Source: Choristoneura fumiferana
Taxonomy: Eukaryota; Arthropoda; Insecta; Lepidoptera; Tortricidae
Assembly (NCBI RefSeq): GCF_025370935.1
Contig: NC_133496.1
Span: forward strand, 4,511,810-4,575,809
Length of the DNA: 64,000 nucleotides
Direction: 5' to 3'
Both the position numbers and the translations under genes were made by a program. This document shows positions 31,847-43,400 of the stretch, piece after piece (within the stretch, counting starts at the first letter, position 1; the number at the start of each line of letters is the position of its first letter). Below the pieces are notes generated by a model. It did not search any database and had not been told where the DNA came from. It worked only from the letters and a program-made list of their open reading frames with translations.

Positions 31847-31979
31847 AAGCCGGTCACAAACGCTAGGTTATAACCAATGGTTACTGAATGTATGACATGA
31901 CTCCTGGCCTGCGCAAGCCTGCACAAATTAACTGTGCAGGCATAACCATCGGTTATAACCTAGCGTGAGTGGCCGGCTT
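31847..31979. repeat. Hairpin MITE, arms about 38 bp
   Basis: AAGCCGGTCACAAACGCTAG and GTTATAACCAATGGTTA pair with ATAACCATCGGTTATAACC and TAGCGTGAGTGGCCGGCTT. Confidence 0.85.
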
Positions 31980-32051
31980 TCCAAGAAGAAATCGAAGGTC
32001 GGAAATCGGATCCAGTGCATAATCTACTTACCATAAAAATAGTAGTTTATT

Positions 32052-32119
32052 TGGGCCCGCAAGCCCTCTCGTTCTGAGAGGAGGCCTGTGCCCAGCAGTG
32101 GGACGTATTTAGGCTGGAA
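32052..32119 (+). repeat. SINE-A 3' end, short sense fragment
   Basis: GGCCCGCAAGCCCTCTCGTT, then GCCCAGCAGTGGGACGTATT and TAGGCTGGAATGG. Confidence 0.85.
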
Positions 32120-32340
32120 TGGTTATTTATTTATTTCATCATTTTAAAGTTATGTACATAATATTGAATCAGGATGTTATAAAATATGTATAAGTCAGGG
32201 CATGACGCCCTGGAAGGGCATACAATATAATATAGGGCATATAATATAGTTTCACGACTACTCCGGTCCGTATTTACACAGATTCTGTTTGGATGGATCG
32301 GCCGTAATGCAAAACCGATCCAAGCATTCACTTGCAACCA
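32119..32340 (-). repeat. Antisense LINE 3' tail
   Basis: It begins ATTTATTTATTTCATCATTT, contains GCATGACGCCCTGGAAGGGC and ends in GTAATGCAAAACCGATCC. It shares the GACGCCCTG motif with 19345. Confidence 0.55.
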
Positions 32341-34018
32341 AATGCGTTATGAAAGTTTGTCACAACCATGGTCGCCAAAATCCTAAATATCCGGATGTAA
32401 CCAGTTTTGTAAATGAAAGCCATGCTTATTTTTGATGTTATAAATTAATTTTAGTATATAAAAAATAAATAACTACAGGAAACGACTTAGAAAGCATTTA
32501 TCTCGAAATGGTTTTCGATTTATTTGCATTGTAATAAATAGACAACCCCAATTTGTTAAAAAAACATACCTAATATCTATACTTTGTTATTTTTTTGCCT
32601 TATAACATATAAATTGGAAGGTTGTTTGTTTTATTTGTCAGTGGGATAATTATGTTTGTAATTTTTATTGTATGAACATTTACATGAGATGAGAATTATA
32701 ACACCGTATCCTCAATTCTCGTGCTAGCCTATCAGAGTTTAAATTTGATGAACCCTATTTGTTATGGTCGACAATATTGTTGTCAGATCGTCTAACGTTG
32801 GAAATTAGTTGAAATAGATATATTAAGTGAAGTGTTAGAATTTTTAGAACCATAAGCTTAGATACTTAAGTTAAAAAAATGCATGAATTGTTTTTTTTTT
32901 TTGAGACATTATTTTACTATGTTATTATCAATGTATTATTATTTGGAATAAAACAAGCCATGAATTTTAAAACCATTTTTATTTACAGTAACCTTAATTG
33001 TACTATCACAATGTCAACAACGTCTATTGAGCCATCTAGATCTATTTCTAACACCCATTTTATCTTAAAGCAATAGGGTAATATTTACAAGATATTACTT
33101 GATTTTGGACATAACATGTATTATTTTTAAACAGTTTTTTTCATGAAAGTTTTAAGGTAAAATAAAGCCATTTTGTATACAAATGAATTAAGTTATTAGT
33201 TTAACTGTTTTTTTTTTTTTCTTTCAATAAACTAACATTAAAAAACGCTTTTACAGAATTGTTTTAAAAATGTTATTTATTTATTCAAAAATGGCACATT
33301 GTAACTTTTTAACTCAATAATACACCGTTTTTAATTACCTAACCAGTAATCGGACCATTAAGGTTCATTTAGAGGGTGCGAGGAATATCGTGCTAATTCT
33401 GTCTATTGCGGGGCTATTCGACTATTCTATACTATCATATCCTGTCCTATCAAGTCGGTGCGCATCTACTCTCATAATTTGCGCAAGTCACAAATCGCAA
33501 TTTTTTCCCGTCGAAACCATATTTTTTTTAGGTATTATTAAACGGTTATCTTGTAGAACTTTATAGGTTAGGTGGCGTTTGTTTTATAACAATTCTGAAC
33601 AATTAGTGGATTCAGAGAAAAAATCGTTATGAAAAACAATACATTAGTATGACATAATCTCTAATACTTTCTTAATATTTTCTCTAATATTTTTTTAATC
33701 TGTTATATTTTAATTATTCTCCTTAACTCTAATAATAAGTCAGGCTATCATCATCTCGACGATAGAAATGTACCGCAATGTCTATGATATTTCTTGCACC
33801 ACCTAAATGAGATTTAACTTAAAAACTACTTACACTAACTACATTGTCATGATTTGTAAAACACCTCCTACAACATTTTAATCTTATAATTTATTTCCAT
33901 TATTTTCAAAAATAAATGATCTCGGAGTTAAATATAATTTATAATAAATATGACAGCTTTTTCGACTAAGTACCAACTAATATGATAAAAAAATAATAGG
34001 ACACAGTATTTCAATTGG

Positions 34019-34024
34019 TTTATT
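34019..34024 (-). terminator. Candidate polyadenylation signal for the ABCH gene
   Basis: TTTATT on the plus strand is AATAAA on the minus strand, about 210 bases downstream of the ABCH stop codon. Other AATAAA motifs occur in this AT-rich stretch, so the choice is uncertain. Confidence 0.3.
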
Positions 34025-34231
34025 TTTCACGACTAACTATAAAGACAGACGAACATTATAAATATTATTTTCATCTACATTATTGATAGCTTTTCCGAGC
34101 CATTATATTTCAAAAGATGTTCAAATTGTACTGATGCAGAATTTGATTAAGACAAAATACTGCAAAAAAATGAACTAGCTGATGTAAAATAATCAGAAAC
34201 AGAAAACATTAATAAAAAAGAAATTAACGAT

Positions 34232-34425
34232 CTAACCCTTCTTAAACTTAATCAAAAGAATACTGGCTATTAGGTACACCGCGATCCAAATTCCAGTAGA
34301 CATGAAGCCGTAGTACACTGTTGGAGTGTTAATGCTCCATCCTCGTTGCAGCATGGACCTCAGAGATTCGGTGGACTTCGTCAAAGGGAGGACGTAGCTG
34401 ATCCATTGAAGGAAGTCGTGCAGAG
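34232..34425 (-). CDS. ABCH terminal exon
   Basis: The acceptor TTGTTACAG precedes it. It reads LHDFLQWISYVLPLTKSTES, then LRSMLQRGW and the last membrane helix (GIWIAVYLIASILLIKF) ending KKG and TAG. P-x-T-x-S-x-E-(A/S)LRS-x-x-x-RGW is the family's usual C-terminal block. The frame running on to 34564 is intron. Confidence 0.92.
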
Positions 34426-37400
34426 CTGTAACAAAGGGAGTGTATGTTGATGATATGCTAATTTTTATCATAGTATGGATGGAGTGTGAAGGAAGTCGTT
34501 CAGAAATGTAACAAAGGGAGTGTATGCTGATGATTTGATATTTTTTATTGTTGGATAGAGACATCGATATTAACTAAACAATTAAACAGGGTGTCATCAA
34601 ATTTTGCGTTATATCCAGTCTCTAATTATAGAGTAGTTTCGGTTTGATTTCGGCTAAAGGCTGTTTCATTTGGGTTGAGTTAAAACCAATTCAATTTCGA
34701 TAAACCCATGCAAGCGCGTCGGACAGTTAGTCAATATAACAGATTGAAAGGTGCAGCGGGCACTCGCGAATATAAGCTTCTCTCTGTATTTATTCCGGGT
34801 GTCTATTCATAGGAGGTTTGCATTGATATACGATAGGTTAACCAGCTTATATGTTTACCGGAACACAATGGTGAAATGGTGAGTGTATTTAACCCCCAAG
34901 GTAAAAAGAGGGGTGTTATAACTTTGACGCCATTGTCTGTCAGTGGGATTACGTAGTCAGTAAAAAAATCTAACAAAAACTAATCTGGAAAATTGGGCAA
35001 TGATGCTCGTCGAACAAAGATAATATAATCTTCACCCTTTACCGCATAGTACATTGTGTCTTAAGGGCGGTAAATAAGGAATTACTAACGAGAGTCTATT
35101 AGAAGCCCGAAGTCGAAGACTGAGGGCTTTAATGAGTCGATGTTCGTAATTCTCGTTTGCCCCCTATACCATAAAAAAAAAAAAAATTCTAGTACCGCCC
35201 GTGCGACATACAATGTTTTTCATCACATTTGCGAGTAAAATTTTGTATTTCTAAAAGAAAAAAAATAATTGTATCAAATATTGGCGATACCTTAGGCTGC
35301 GCTTTTGACAGCGCCGCCCGCCCCGCAGCATGCGCCTGACGCGCGTGTGCGGGTGGGCCAGCGCGCGCAGCACCATCAGTACGAGCATTGACTCATTTAC
35401 CGACCTTGGGCTTCATGACGAGAAAATTTGTACGCGCAATGACTCATTTACCGACCACGGTTTTCATGACAAGCACATTAAGGTCGAGGGTTTTATTTGG
35501 GGGGTTGCAACCAAGGTAGCCTGCATGTTACGACACTGTTTACGAGCAAGTGTGAAGAAAATGTTATAACAATAATCATTACTACCAACTGTAGGTGGGT
35601 TAAATGACCTAAAGTTTTTTTTCTTTGTTATCCCCGCGTACTTAAATATTTACCTTCAATCGGCCAGATGATGCCACATAGTAGCATCATAGGTAAAAAT
35701 GATCCCAGGGCAATGAATGTGGCGGTTCTCTCGGTGTCACATAAGCAAGACACGAAGAAACCTGTTAAAAAAAAAACAAATCATGAAAGCGCCGACAACG
35801 GTAAAAGCCGATAGGCAATATTTATCTTGGTTATATTGCTTAGTTCGTGGATGCTTCCAAAATATCGTTGGGCAAATTTGACTCTATAAAATAACTTATA
35901 TTAAACAAAACAATGTCAAATTTTATAAAATTACAATACCTGAATATTGCTTATAAGTAATAACTTTTCAAATATGGCAATAAACTTTATTCATTATGCC
36001 TTTCAAATAAATACACATGCTTCTTTCACTATTAAATTTTTACTAGCCGTTACCCGCGACTATGCGGACGGCACTATGCAATTTTCCGGGATGACAACTA
36101 TCTTATGCCCTTCCCTGGGAATCCAACTATCTGTATACCGAATTTCATCTAAATCGGTTCAGCGGCTTAGACGTGATGAAGTAACAAACAAACAGACTTA
36201 AAAACTTTCGCATTTATTATATTAGTGGGATCAGTTTAATGAACCGATTTAAAAAAGAAATTGAGAGCACATTTTTATGACATAAGTATACCTAATTGCC
36301 TAATTATATAAAAATTAAATCAGTTTACGAGCAACAATGACATAACTTTATTTTTTGAAAATATATTTATCCACATACTATTTACAATAAAAATACTATA
36401 AAATACAAACTAAAACTTAATAAAATCGAAACTTTAAGGCATCCCTTTAAGAGATAAATTCAGCTTTGTATTTTGTCCTGTAATTTTTACCTTATAGTGT
36501 TTTATACACAATAAAAACAGTCACGAATTTTAAAAAAAGGCTTTAATTTTTTAAGGTTATGTCTAGCAGTAAGACTATTTAAAAATATTTTCACAAACAT
36601 TTCCATATAAAAACCCTATCTCAAAAATCATTGTAGCCATTTTCCGCCAAAAAAATGAACTAAAATTCAGTTATTCGCGTACATTTTCGCAAAGTTCCAG
36701 CATTTCTAAAGAAAGCCTCTCCTGATTATACCTGCGAAAACCCAGGTAAAGCCGGCAGATAAACGAGTAAAAAACCTGTGAGGAACCGCCGTAAATGATA
36801 CCTTTTTCTACTTACAAAGGTATTATTCACAGCAGATGTGGCACTGTTTTTATAAACGCTAGATTGCGGCTTACGACCAGGAATAATCGCAATCAGAGGC
36901 GCGACGAGCATATTCTCTGTTCATTGCGTGGGCAAGACACTCGCCGCAAAGTCCTTCCCTGGCAGTAAACGCAGTGAATAGGCAAAACACTCGCCGCTCT
37001 ATCTATCACGCGTAGCAGTGACAGGGCCACTACGAATACCAGACAAGATATCGACGAGTAAATAATTTTATTTTGAATTTTGCCCAATACTGCCCCGTAC
37101 ATAAGGGATTATATGTAATTATCAAATTTATCGTAATAATTTTATCTTTCTGTTAAAATTATTCACATATTTGTACACTATTTTCTGCAAATAAACGACT
37201 TATGAGTCATAAGCTATGATTTATGACATAGGTGAAATCCTACCAATATTGTAATGCGGAAGTTTGTATGTTGTGTGTGTGTGCGTGTGTACGTTTACTG
37301 AGATAGGTGGTTGGTTCAAACCCATATTTCATTTTTCAAGAAAGGTGAATGAAAACTACGTGAGGAAACGAAAATGCGAAAAATTTAATGTTGTGTCTGA

Positions 37401-40400
37401 AGTTAAGTTGGGCCCGTGTACGTACGACCTTCCAAGCCCTCTCATTTTGGAAAACCTGTGCCCAGCAGTGGGACGTATTATACGCCAAGATAATGATTAT
37501 GATAATGATGTTGGTAATGATAATGATGGTAATGATGATAATGATGATGATGATGATAATGATGTTGTTGATGGTGACATTGATAGTGACGATGATAATA
37601 ATAATGATGGTGATGTTGATAATGATGATGCTGAAAATGATCATGATTTCGAGCACAATAAAAGCACTACACTGCGCGTAGCTACACGGGCTTGGCTGCG
37701 TTTATTAGTACAAGTGAACTTTCTTGCCCTTGCTGCTTGTAGATAACAAAACAGACCTCGCTCTGAAAACGATCTTTGTTGAAAAAAGCCAAGCGGAGCT
37801 TAATTGCAGGTGTCAAAGTGGAGTGAAACGTGTGAATGTGGTGCTTTATTTAGCTGGATTTTTTAACTGAAAACAACTACAGTAAATACAGTTAAGGTTT
37901 CAAAAAACGAAAACAAAAGAGATCAAATGAGACAATTTTTTTTCTGTGTAGTAGTAAAATAATTCAAGATACCTAGTAAGTTGTGAGTGGTATTCTTTTT
38001 TTTATGTAAGTGGGAGAAAATGAGCATGCGGATCACCTGATGGGAAGCAATCACCGCTGCCTATAGATATCCGCAAGACGAAGGGTATCACAGAATCCAG
38101 TCCCAGGAAGTTGGTTCCATACTTTAGTCGTAAAAGTCTTTGTACCGTTATGATAACACTGATGATGATGACCCCCGTAGCTTAGGCTATTGTACTTACC
38201 AAAGGTCATCCCGCAGAAGCCGTTAAGCACGGTCAGCAGTATGACCCACCCGAGGGGCCCGTTGTTGGTCAGGTCGAAGAATACGAAGCCGATGAAAAGC
38301 ACCACGGCAGCTTGGATCATCATCATGAACATTTGTACGCTCACGTGGGAGAACAGGATCTCTGTGCCTGAAAGTAAAAGACAATTAAGTTGATTTTGTA
38401 TGCGTTTTCATATAGACCAAGAGCCCGTGACAGCCAGACCTTCGCTAAAGTATAAAGGCTGTTTTTTTATTTTATTACCCGACTGCCCGAAGGAGGGTTA
38501 TTTATAATAGTAATAATATCTTGGGACAAATTACACCAATTGACCTAGCCCCAAACTAAGCAAAGCTTGTACTGTGGATGCTAGACAACGGGTAGACATA
38601 CATAGTATATTGATAAATACATACAAACATCCTAGACTCAAGTACAAACATTAGTATTCATCATACAAATATTTGCCACTCGCGGGGATTGAACCTGCAA
38701 CTATCCGGCCGTCAAAAAATAAAATAAAATACTCGTAATGGTACTAGACAGGTTAAAACGATCCCCAACTATGAAATTTGGGTATTGGTGACTTTGGTAA
38801 ATAAAATAGATAAAAAACTATATTTCGTTTTGAATAGTATTAGAAATCGCTTCTATCATTGCTATAGATACTTTGTAGGGCTACATCCCTTGCCAGACAT
38901 CCATAAAGTACCTGTAAACAGACGCCTGACAAAAAAGTACTGTGTAACAGGCGCCAAATATTTAAAGTATTTATAAGAAACAAATATCAATTAAGATAAA
39001 AGTCGTCGATAGCTTGTGTAGGACGCCAGTTGCACAGGCAAAGTCCAAGATATTTTATACTCTACTAACTTTTTTTTTTATTCCACTGGATGGCAAACGA
39101 GCAAGTGTGTTTCCTGATGGTAAGAGATCACCACCGCCCATAATCATCTGCAACACCAAGGGTGTTGCAGATGCGTTGCCAACCTAGAGGCCTAAGATGG
39201 GATACCTCAAGTGCCAGTTATTTCACCGGCTGTCTTACTCTCCACGCCGAAACACAACAGTGCAAGCACTGCTGCTTTACGGCAGGATTAGCGAGCAAGA
39301 TGGTGGTAGCAATCCGGGCGGACCTTGCACAAGGTCCTACCACCTGCAAAAACTTGTCGCTGTCACTTCGAAGGCAGAGCAATAAAATAATAATAATATC
39401 CAAAATAATAATATCTTTGACCTCGACAGCACGAAAATAAAATACCCGAATTGATTTCAGTCTGTATTTTTTATCTTTATTGCCTAACCTAACCTAACCA
39501 ACTAAAAGTTGGAAAACCCCCACATCGTCACTTCAAAGTTCAATATCTCAAAAGCGGCTGAACCGATTTTGATAAAACATGTTTAAGGAGCATTGCTAAA
39601 AACCCTGCTTTCAAATAAAAAACTGCATTCAAATCGGTTCACCCGTTTAACAGACACAGAGACACACATAGCGGTCAAACTTATAACACCCCTCATTTTG
39701 CGTCGGGGGTTAAAAATACAAAAGAAAAAATAGTAATATACAGTCGAAGCGTCCGAGAGCTCTGTGACGTAACATACTCATACAGAAGAATCACAAAAGT
39801 AAAGAATAAAACAAAGCTAGTGCTTGTCCATTACTCAACATAATACTATACGAAAAATATGACGCTTTTCCCCAACTTTCCTAAACTCAACTTAGTTTGC
39901 TCAATATCGTACTCTAGCGGCACCAGAGACTTTGGTTTACGAAGCTTTTAAAGGAAAAACCCTGATTTATGATACGCTCACTTCACACAACTTATAGTTC
40001 TTTTGCTGAGATATTTAGAAGTTATGTTCAGACCTTTACTTCACGTCACCTATTTGATAAGCCTACTTTATCGCAATAAGCTTAAGTAGATTTTAGCCAT
40101 GGTGGTAAAATATCCTACCCCCTACCCCTGGTGTTACAGATGTTTATGGGTGTGGTGATCTCTTACCATCAGGAGACCCACTTGCTCGTTTGCCATCCAG
40201 TCGAATGAAAAAAAATCATTATCATTGTCATATCCAGCCGTAAGATGTCCACTGCTCGATATAAACCTCCATAGACCGCCAGTTGTTTCAGTTGGATTGA
40301 AGCGGCCTATATCCATTATGAACCCGCGGCTTTAACCAGGTCATTTGACCGTCTCGTTGGCGGACGTCCTACGCTGCGTTTGCGGATCCGCGGTCTCCAT

Positions 40401-43400
40401 TCGAAAAATTTTTTGTCACAAAGGCCATCTGCTCTCCGTGCTGGCCTACCCATTTTCACTTCTACGAGCTAATTCGCTTGGCTCAATTTAGATACAATAT
40501 TTAACTCAAAGGCCTTTAGTTTATTTTTAAAAATAAATAATATGTAATTTAAGGAATTTTGAGAAAAATGAACCCTTCAATATTTACCTGTTATTCCAGA
40601 CACCAAGGACCTTTCAAGGATACCCTCGTTACGCTCTGCTAGCATTGAACTCGAAGTCAGAGCAACAGCCAAAAAGAAGACGATTCTAGAAAAAAATATT
40701 TCACAAATAATAAATTTCAGAAATTACATCGGTACAAAACTGTCACTAAATAGCTTAGCTGTCAATCCAAAAATGAACTCCCACCGCAAAATTGTGAAAT
40801 TCCATATAGTTTTAACATTTCTATTTCTATCGCTAATCATTCAATTTGATTCGAGTCTCAAGGTTATATTTTCAAAACAAACCCACACACTTTCTATTTA
40901 TTCAGGATATTGCTTATTTTCGTTCCTTTCGGTCAATTAATTATTTATGAAGCAACTGCCAGCTGTGTTAACCTTAAAAGCCTGCACGGAGGTTCTTGCC
41001 AGTAAAAAAAAAATACTAAAAGGATCTCAATCCCAGCATCTCCACCACATGCAAAACAGCTATGTATAAATAATTGATTCAGGCCGCGAATTGCACGTCA
41101 GGGCTACTACGAAATTCGAAGTTCGTAACGTACCGTCCCCCTCATTCTTGTATTTAAATAATATTTGCGTCAGCGGGACGGCAAGATACGAAGTTTGAAT
41201 TTTGCACGTCGTAGTATACATAAGGCCAGCAGGGCTACTACGAAACTTGAAACTTGAAGTTCGTGTCGTGCGGTCCCTCTGACACTTATACTATTTAACA
41301 CGAGAGCGAGAGGGACCGCACGACACGAACTTCGAGTTTCGTAGTAGCCGTGCAGTAATGAAGCGTGTAGTGGCGAGGCGAGCGTTTTCTCTGTTCATTG
41401 CGTGTGTTACCAGATAACCATTGTGCGGTCAGCGTCTCGGCCGAGCAATGTACAGAGAATTGCTTGTCCGCGGTCACAGGATTTACTTTGCAGAGGATTA
41501 CTGGCTTGCTTCTTTGCTACCATATGGTATTGGTGTTTTAAAATTAATTCGATATATTTGACTCGATGGTTGGATTAACAGAAAGATTATTCATCAAAAT
41601 TGTTGAATCAAAATCGACCTTCCTTATTACAAATGCAGTATTTTCAAAATGGCAGTTCATAGAAAAACGCGATTAATTTAGTATTTTTCTGTAAGCAGTG
41701 CAAGTTTTATTAGGTAAAATACAGGTTTACAAACATAATAAAAACTATGTGTAAATTAGTCTCTTGAGAGACATTTCAAGGGGCTAATTTATACAGGTAT
41801 ATTTTTTAATAATAAAATTTTAATTTTTTTTCAAAAAAGCGAAAATCCCAAACTTATGATAACTACAAGTAGGTACAGTTGGGGAAAAGTTACCTCCCTT
41901 TGCATTTTACGCGGTACACTTTATACATCAATCAATGTACAAAATTTATCAAACACAAATACAAAAAAAAACCTAAAAAAAAATAACATGGCGCCTCAAT
42001 GTAGACGTCATTAAAGAGTGTATGTGTCGCATTGTTAAGGTACTAAGTAGTGGTAATTAGTAATACTCACGTCAAAATAACTCCTGGTCCAGCAAAATCA
42101 GTCAAAATAGGTATTGTAAGTCCGTACACTGGCGGGTCGTGGAACTACAACAAAAATAAAACTTAATATTAAATCGTTTTTACTTAGCGGAATCTAATCT
42201 AGAGTCAGCGGCTGATGGGAATGTTATATTTTTTTTGATGTTCATAAAGTTGAATTAGGAATGTGTTGCCAGCCCTTTGAGAACAGAGTAAGCTAATTTG
42301 AAGATCCCCGAGTTGTCTTAGTTGTGATCCAGAAATACTGGCGTTACAATCATGCAATAAATGCGGCTGATGAGAGCTCTATTTATTGCGGTCTACACAA
42401 TGCCACAATGCTCAAAAAAATACCCATCTAAATAGATTCATGTGCGGAATTACATTTGAAATTTACCACGAGCTTTGCGGTGAAGGAAAACATCGTGAGG
42501 AAACCTGCGCAAACCTGCGAAGCAATTCAATGGTGCGTGTGAAGTTCCCAATCCGCACTGGGCCCGCGTGGGAACTACGGCCCAAGCCCTCTTGTTCTGA
42601 GAGGAGGCCTGTGCCCAGCAGTGGGACGTATATAGGCTGGGATGATGATTTAAATAGATATCAGCCTTCTTCAAATCCGTAAAGCCGTTTAAAAGTTCAT
42701 TAGTAAGAGAAGGTATTTAAGAACTTTCGTATTTATGCAACTAGCTGTACCACATGACTTCGTTTGGAAACAACTCGTTTGTCATTATCCCGCGGGATGC
42801 CATTTTCCGCGATAAAAAGCGTTATTGTAATATTAATACAGGTTATAAACTATCGGTGTACCAAATTTCATCCAAATCCGTTCAGAAGTTATTATATGAT
42901 TGACTAATGATATCTTCACAAACTTCCTTATTAGTAGGAAGAAAATATCAATCCAGAACCATTTAAGATTATTTGTCGGAGTCGCTAACCTCTGTACTGT
43001 TAAATCATCAATATACACCAACTGAAAACATAACATGCGCTACGTAAAAATAGTCAACCAATTCGGACAAACAACTTCTAATAAGCAATAAGGCGCTCTG
43101 TCCACTTAATTACTCGCGGTCCAACCACTTAAATGCGATCTTATAAGGGTCGATGTCCCCTGCTATTGATTTATTAGCAACATGTCACAACTAGTTTAGA
43201 CGTTAGTTTAGTTTAAGACGACCAGATGGCCTAGTGGTTAGAGAACCTGACTACGAAGCTTGAGGTCCCGGGTTCGATTCCCGTGTCGGGGCAGATGTTT
43301 GTATGAAAAATACGAATATTTGTTCTCGGGTCTTGGGTGTTTACTATGTATTTAAGTATGTATCTATCTATATAATTACATTTATCCGTTGCTTAGTACC

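Larger units (their letters stand above)
31434..34231. other. Intergenic region between convergent genes
   Basis: This 2.8 kb separates the Loxl2 stop (+) from the ABCH stop (-). It holds two MITEs (31705-31818, 31847-31979), a SINE-A end (32052-32119), an antisense LINE tail (32119-32340) and about 1.8 kb of very AT-rich sequence without frames of interest. The 3' UTRs of both genes must lie here. Confidence 0.7.
35762..38199 (-). other. ABCH intron, 2.4 kb
   Basis: It holds a Helitron-like fragment (36042-36230), a SINE-A-derived stretch with a GAT/AAT microsatellite (37335-37660), and a phrase repeated at 36897-36940 and 41385-41400 (TTCTCTGTTCATTGCGTG). Bases 36240-36890 and 37660-38040 show nothing recognised. 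Confidence 0.55.
38368..40587 (-). other. ABCH intron, 2.2 kb, repeat-filled
   Basis: It holds an antisense SINE-B (38517-38713), the GGTAAGAGATCACCACC repeat (39070-39390, and 40125-40215), repeat E (39490-39720) and an antisense RTE-like LINE end (40222-40500). Bases 38715-39060 and 39725-40120 show nothing recognised. Confidence 0.6.
40686..42070 (-). other. ABCH intron with two adjacent hairpin MITEs
   Basis: Apart from the MITEs at 41101-41216 and 41232-41350 it is AT-rich with no recognised element. Confidence 0.5.

Noticed and set aside
37264..37746. Acidic 160-codon Asp/Asn-rich protein
   Set aside because: The composition is produced by a GAT/AAT microsatellite on the tail of a decayed SINE-A.
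39484..39502. Telomere-type CCTAA repeats
   Set aside because: Only about four imperfect units inside a dispersed repeat; not an array.
43217..43300. tRNA gene
   Set aside because: The A and B boxes belong to SINE-B; the tRNA-like fold is incomplete and the body and tail are those of the repeat.
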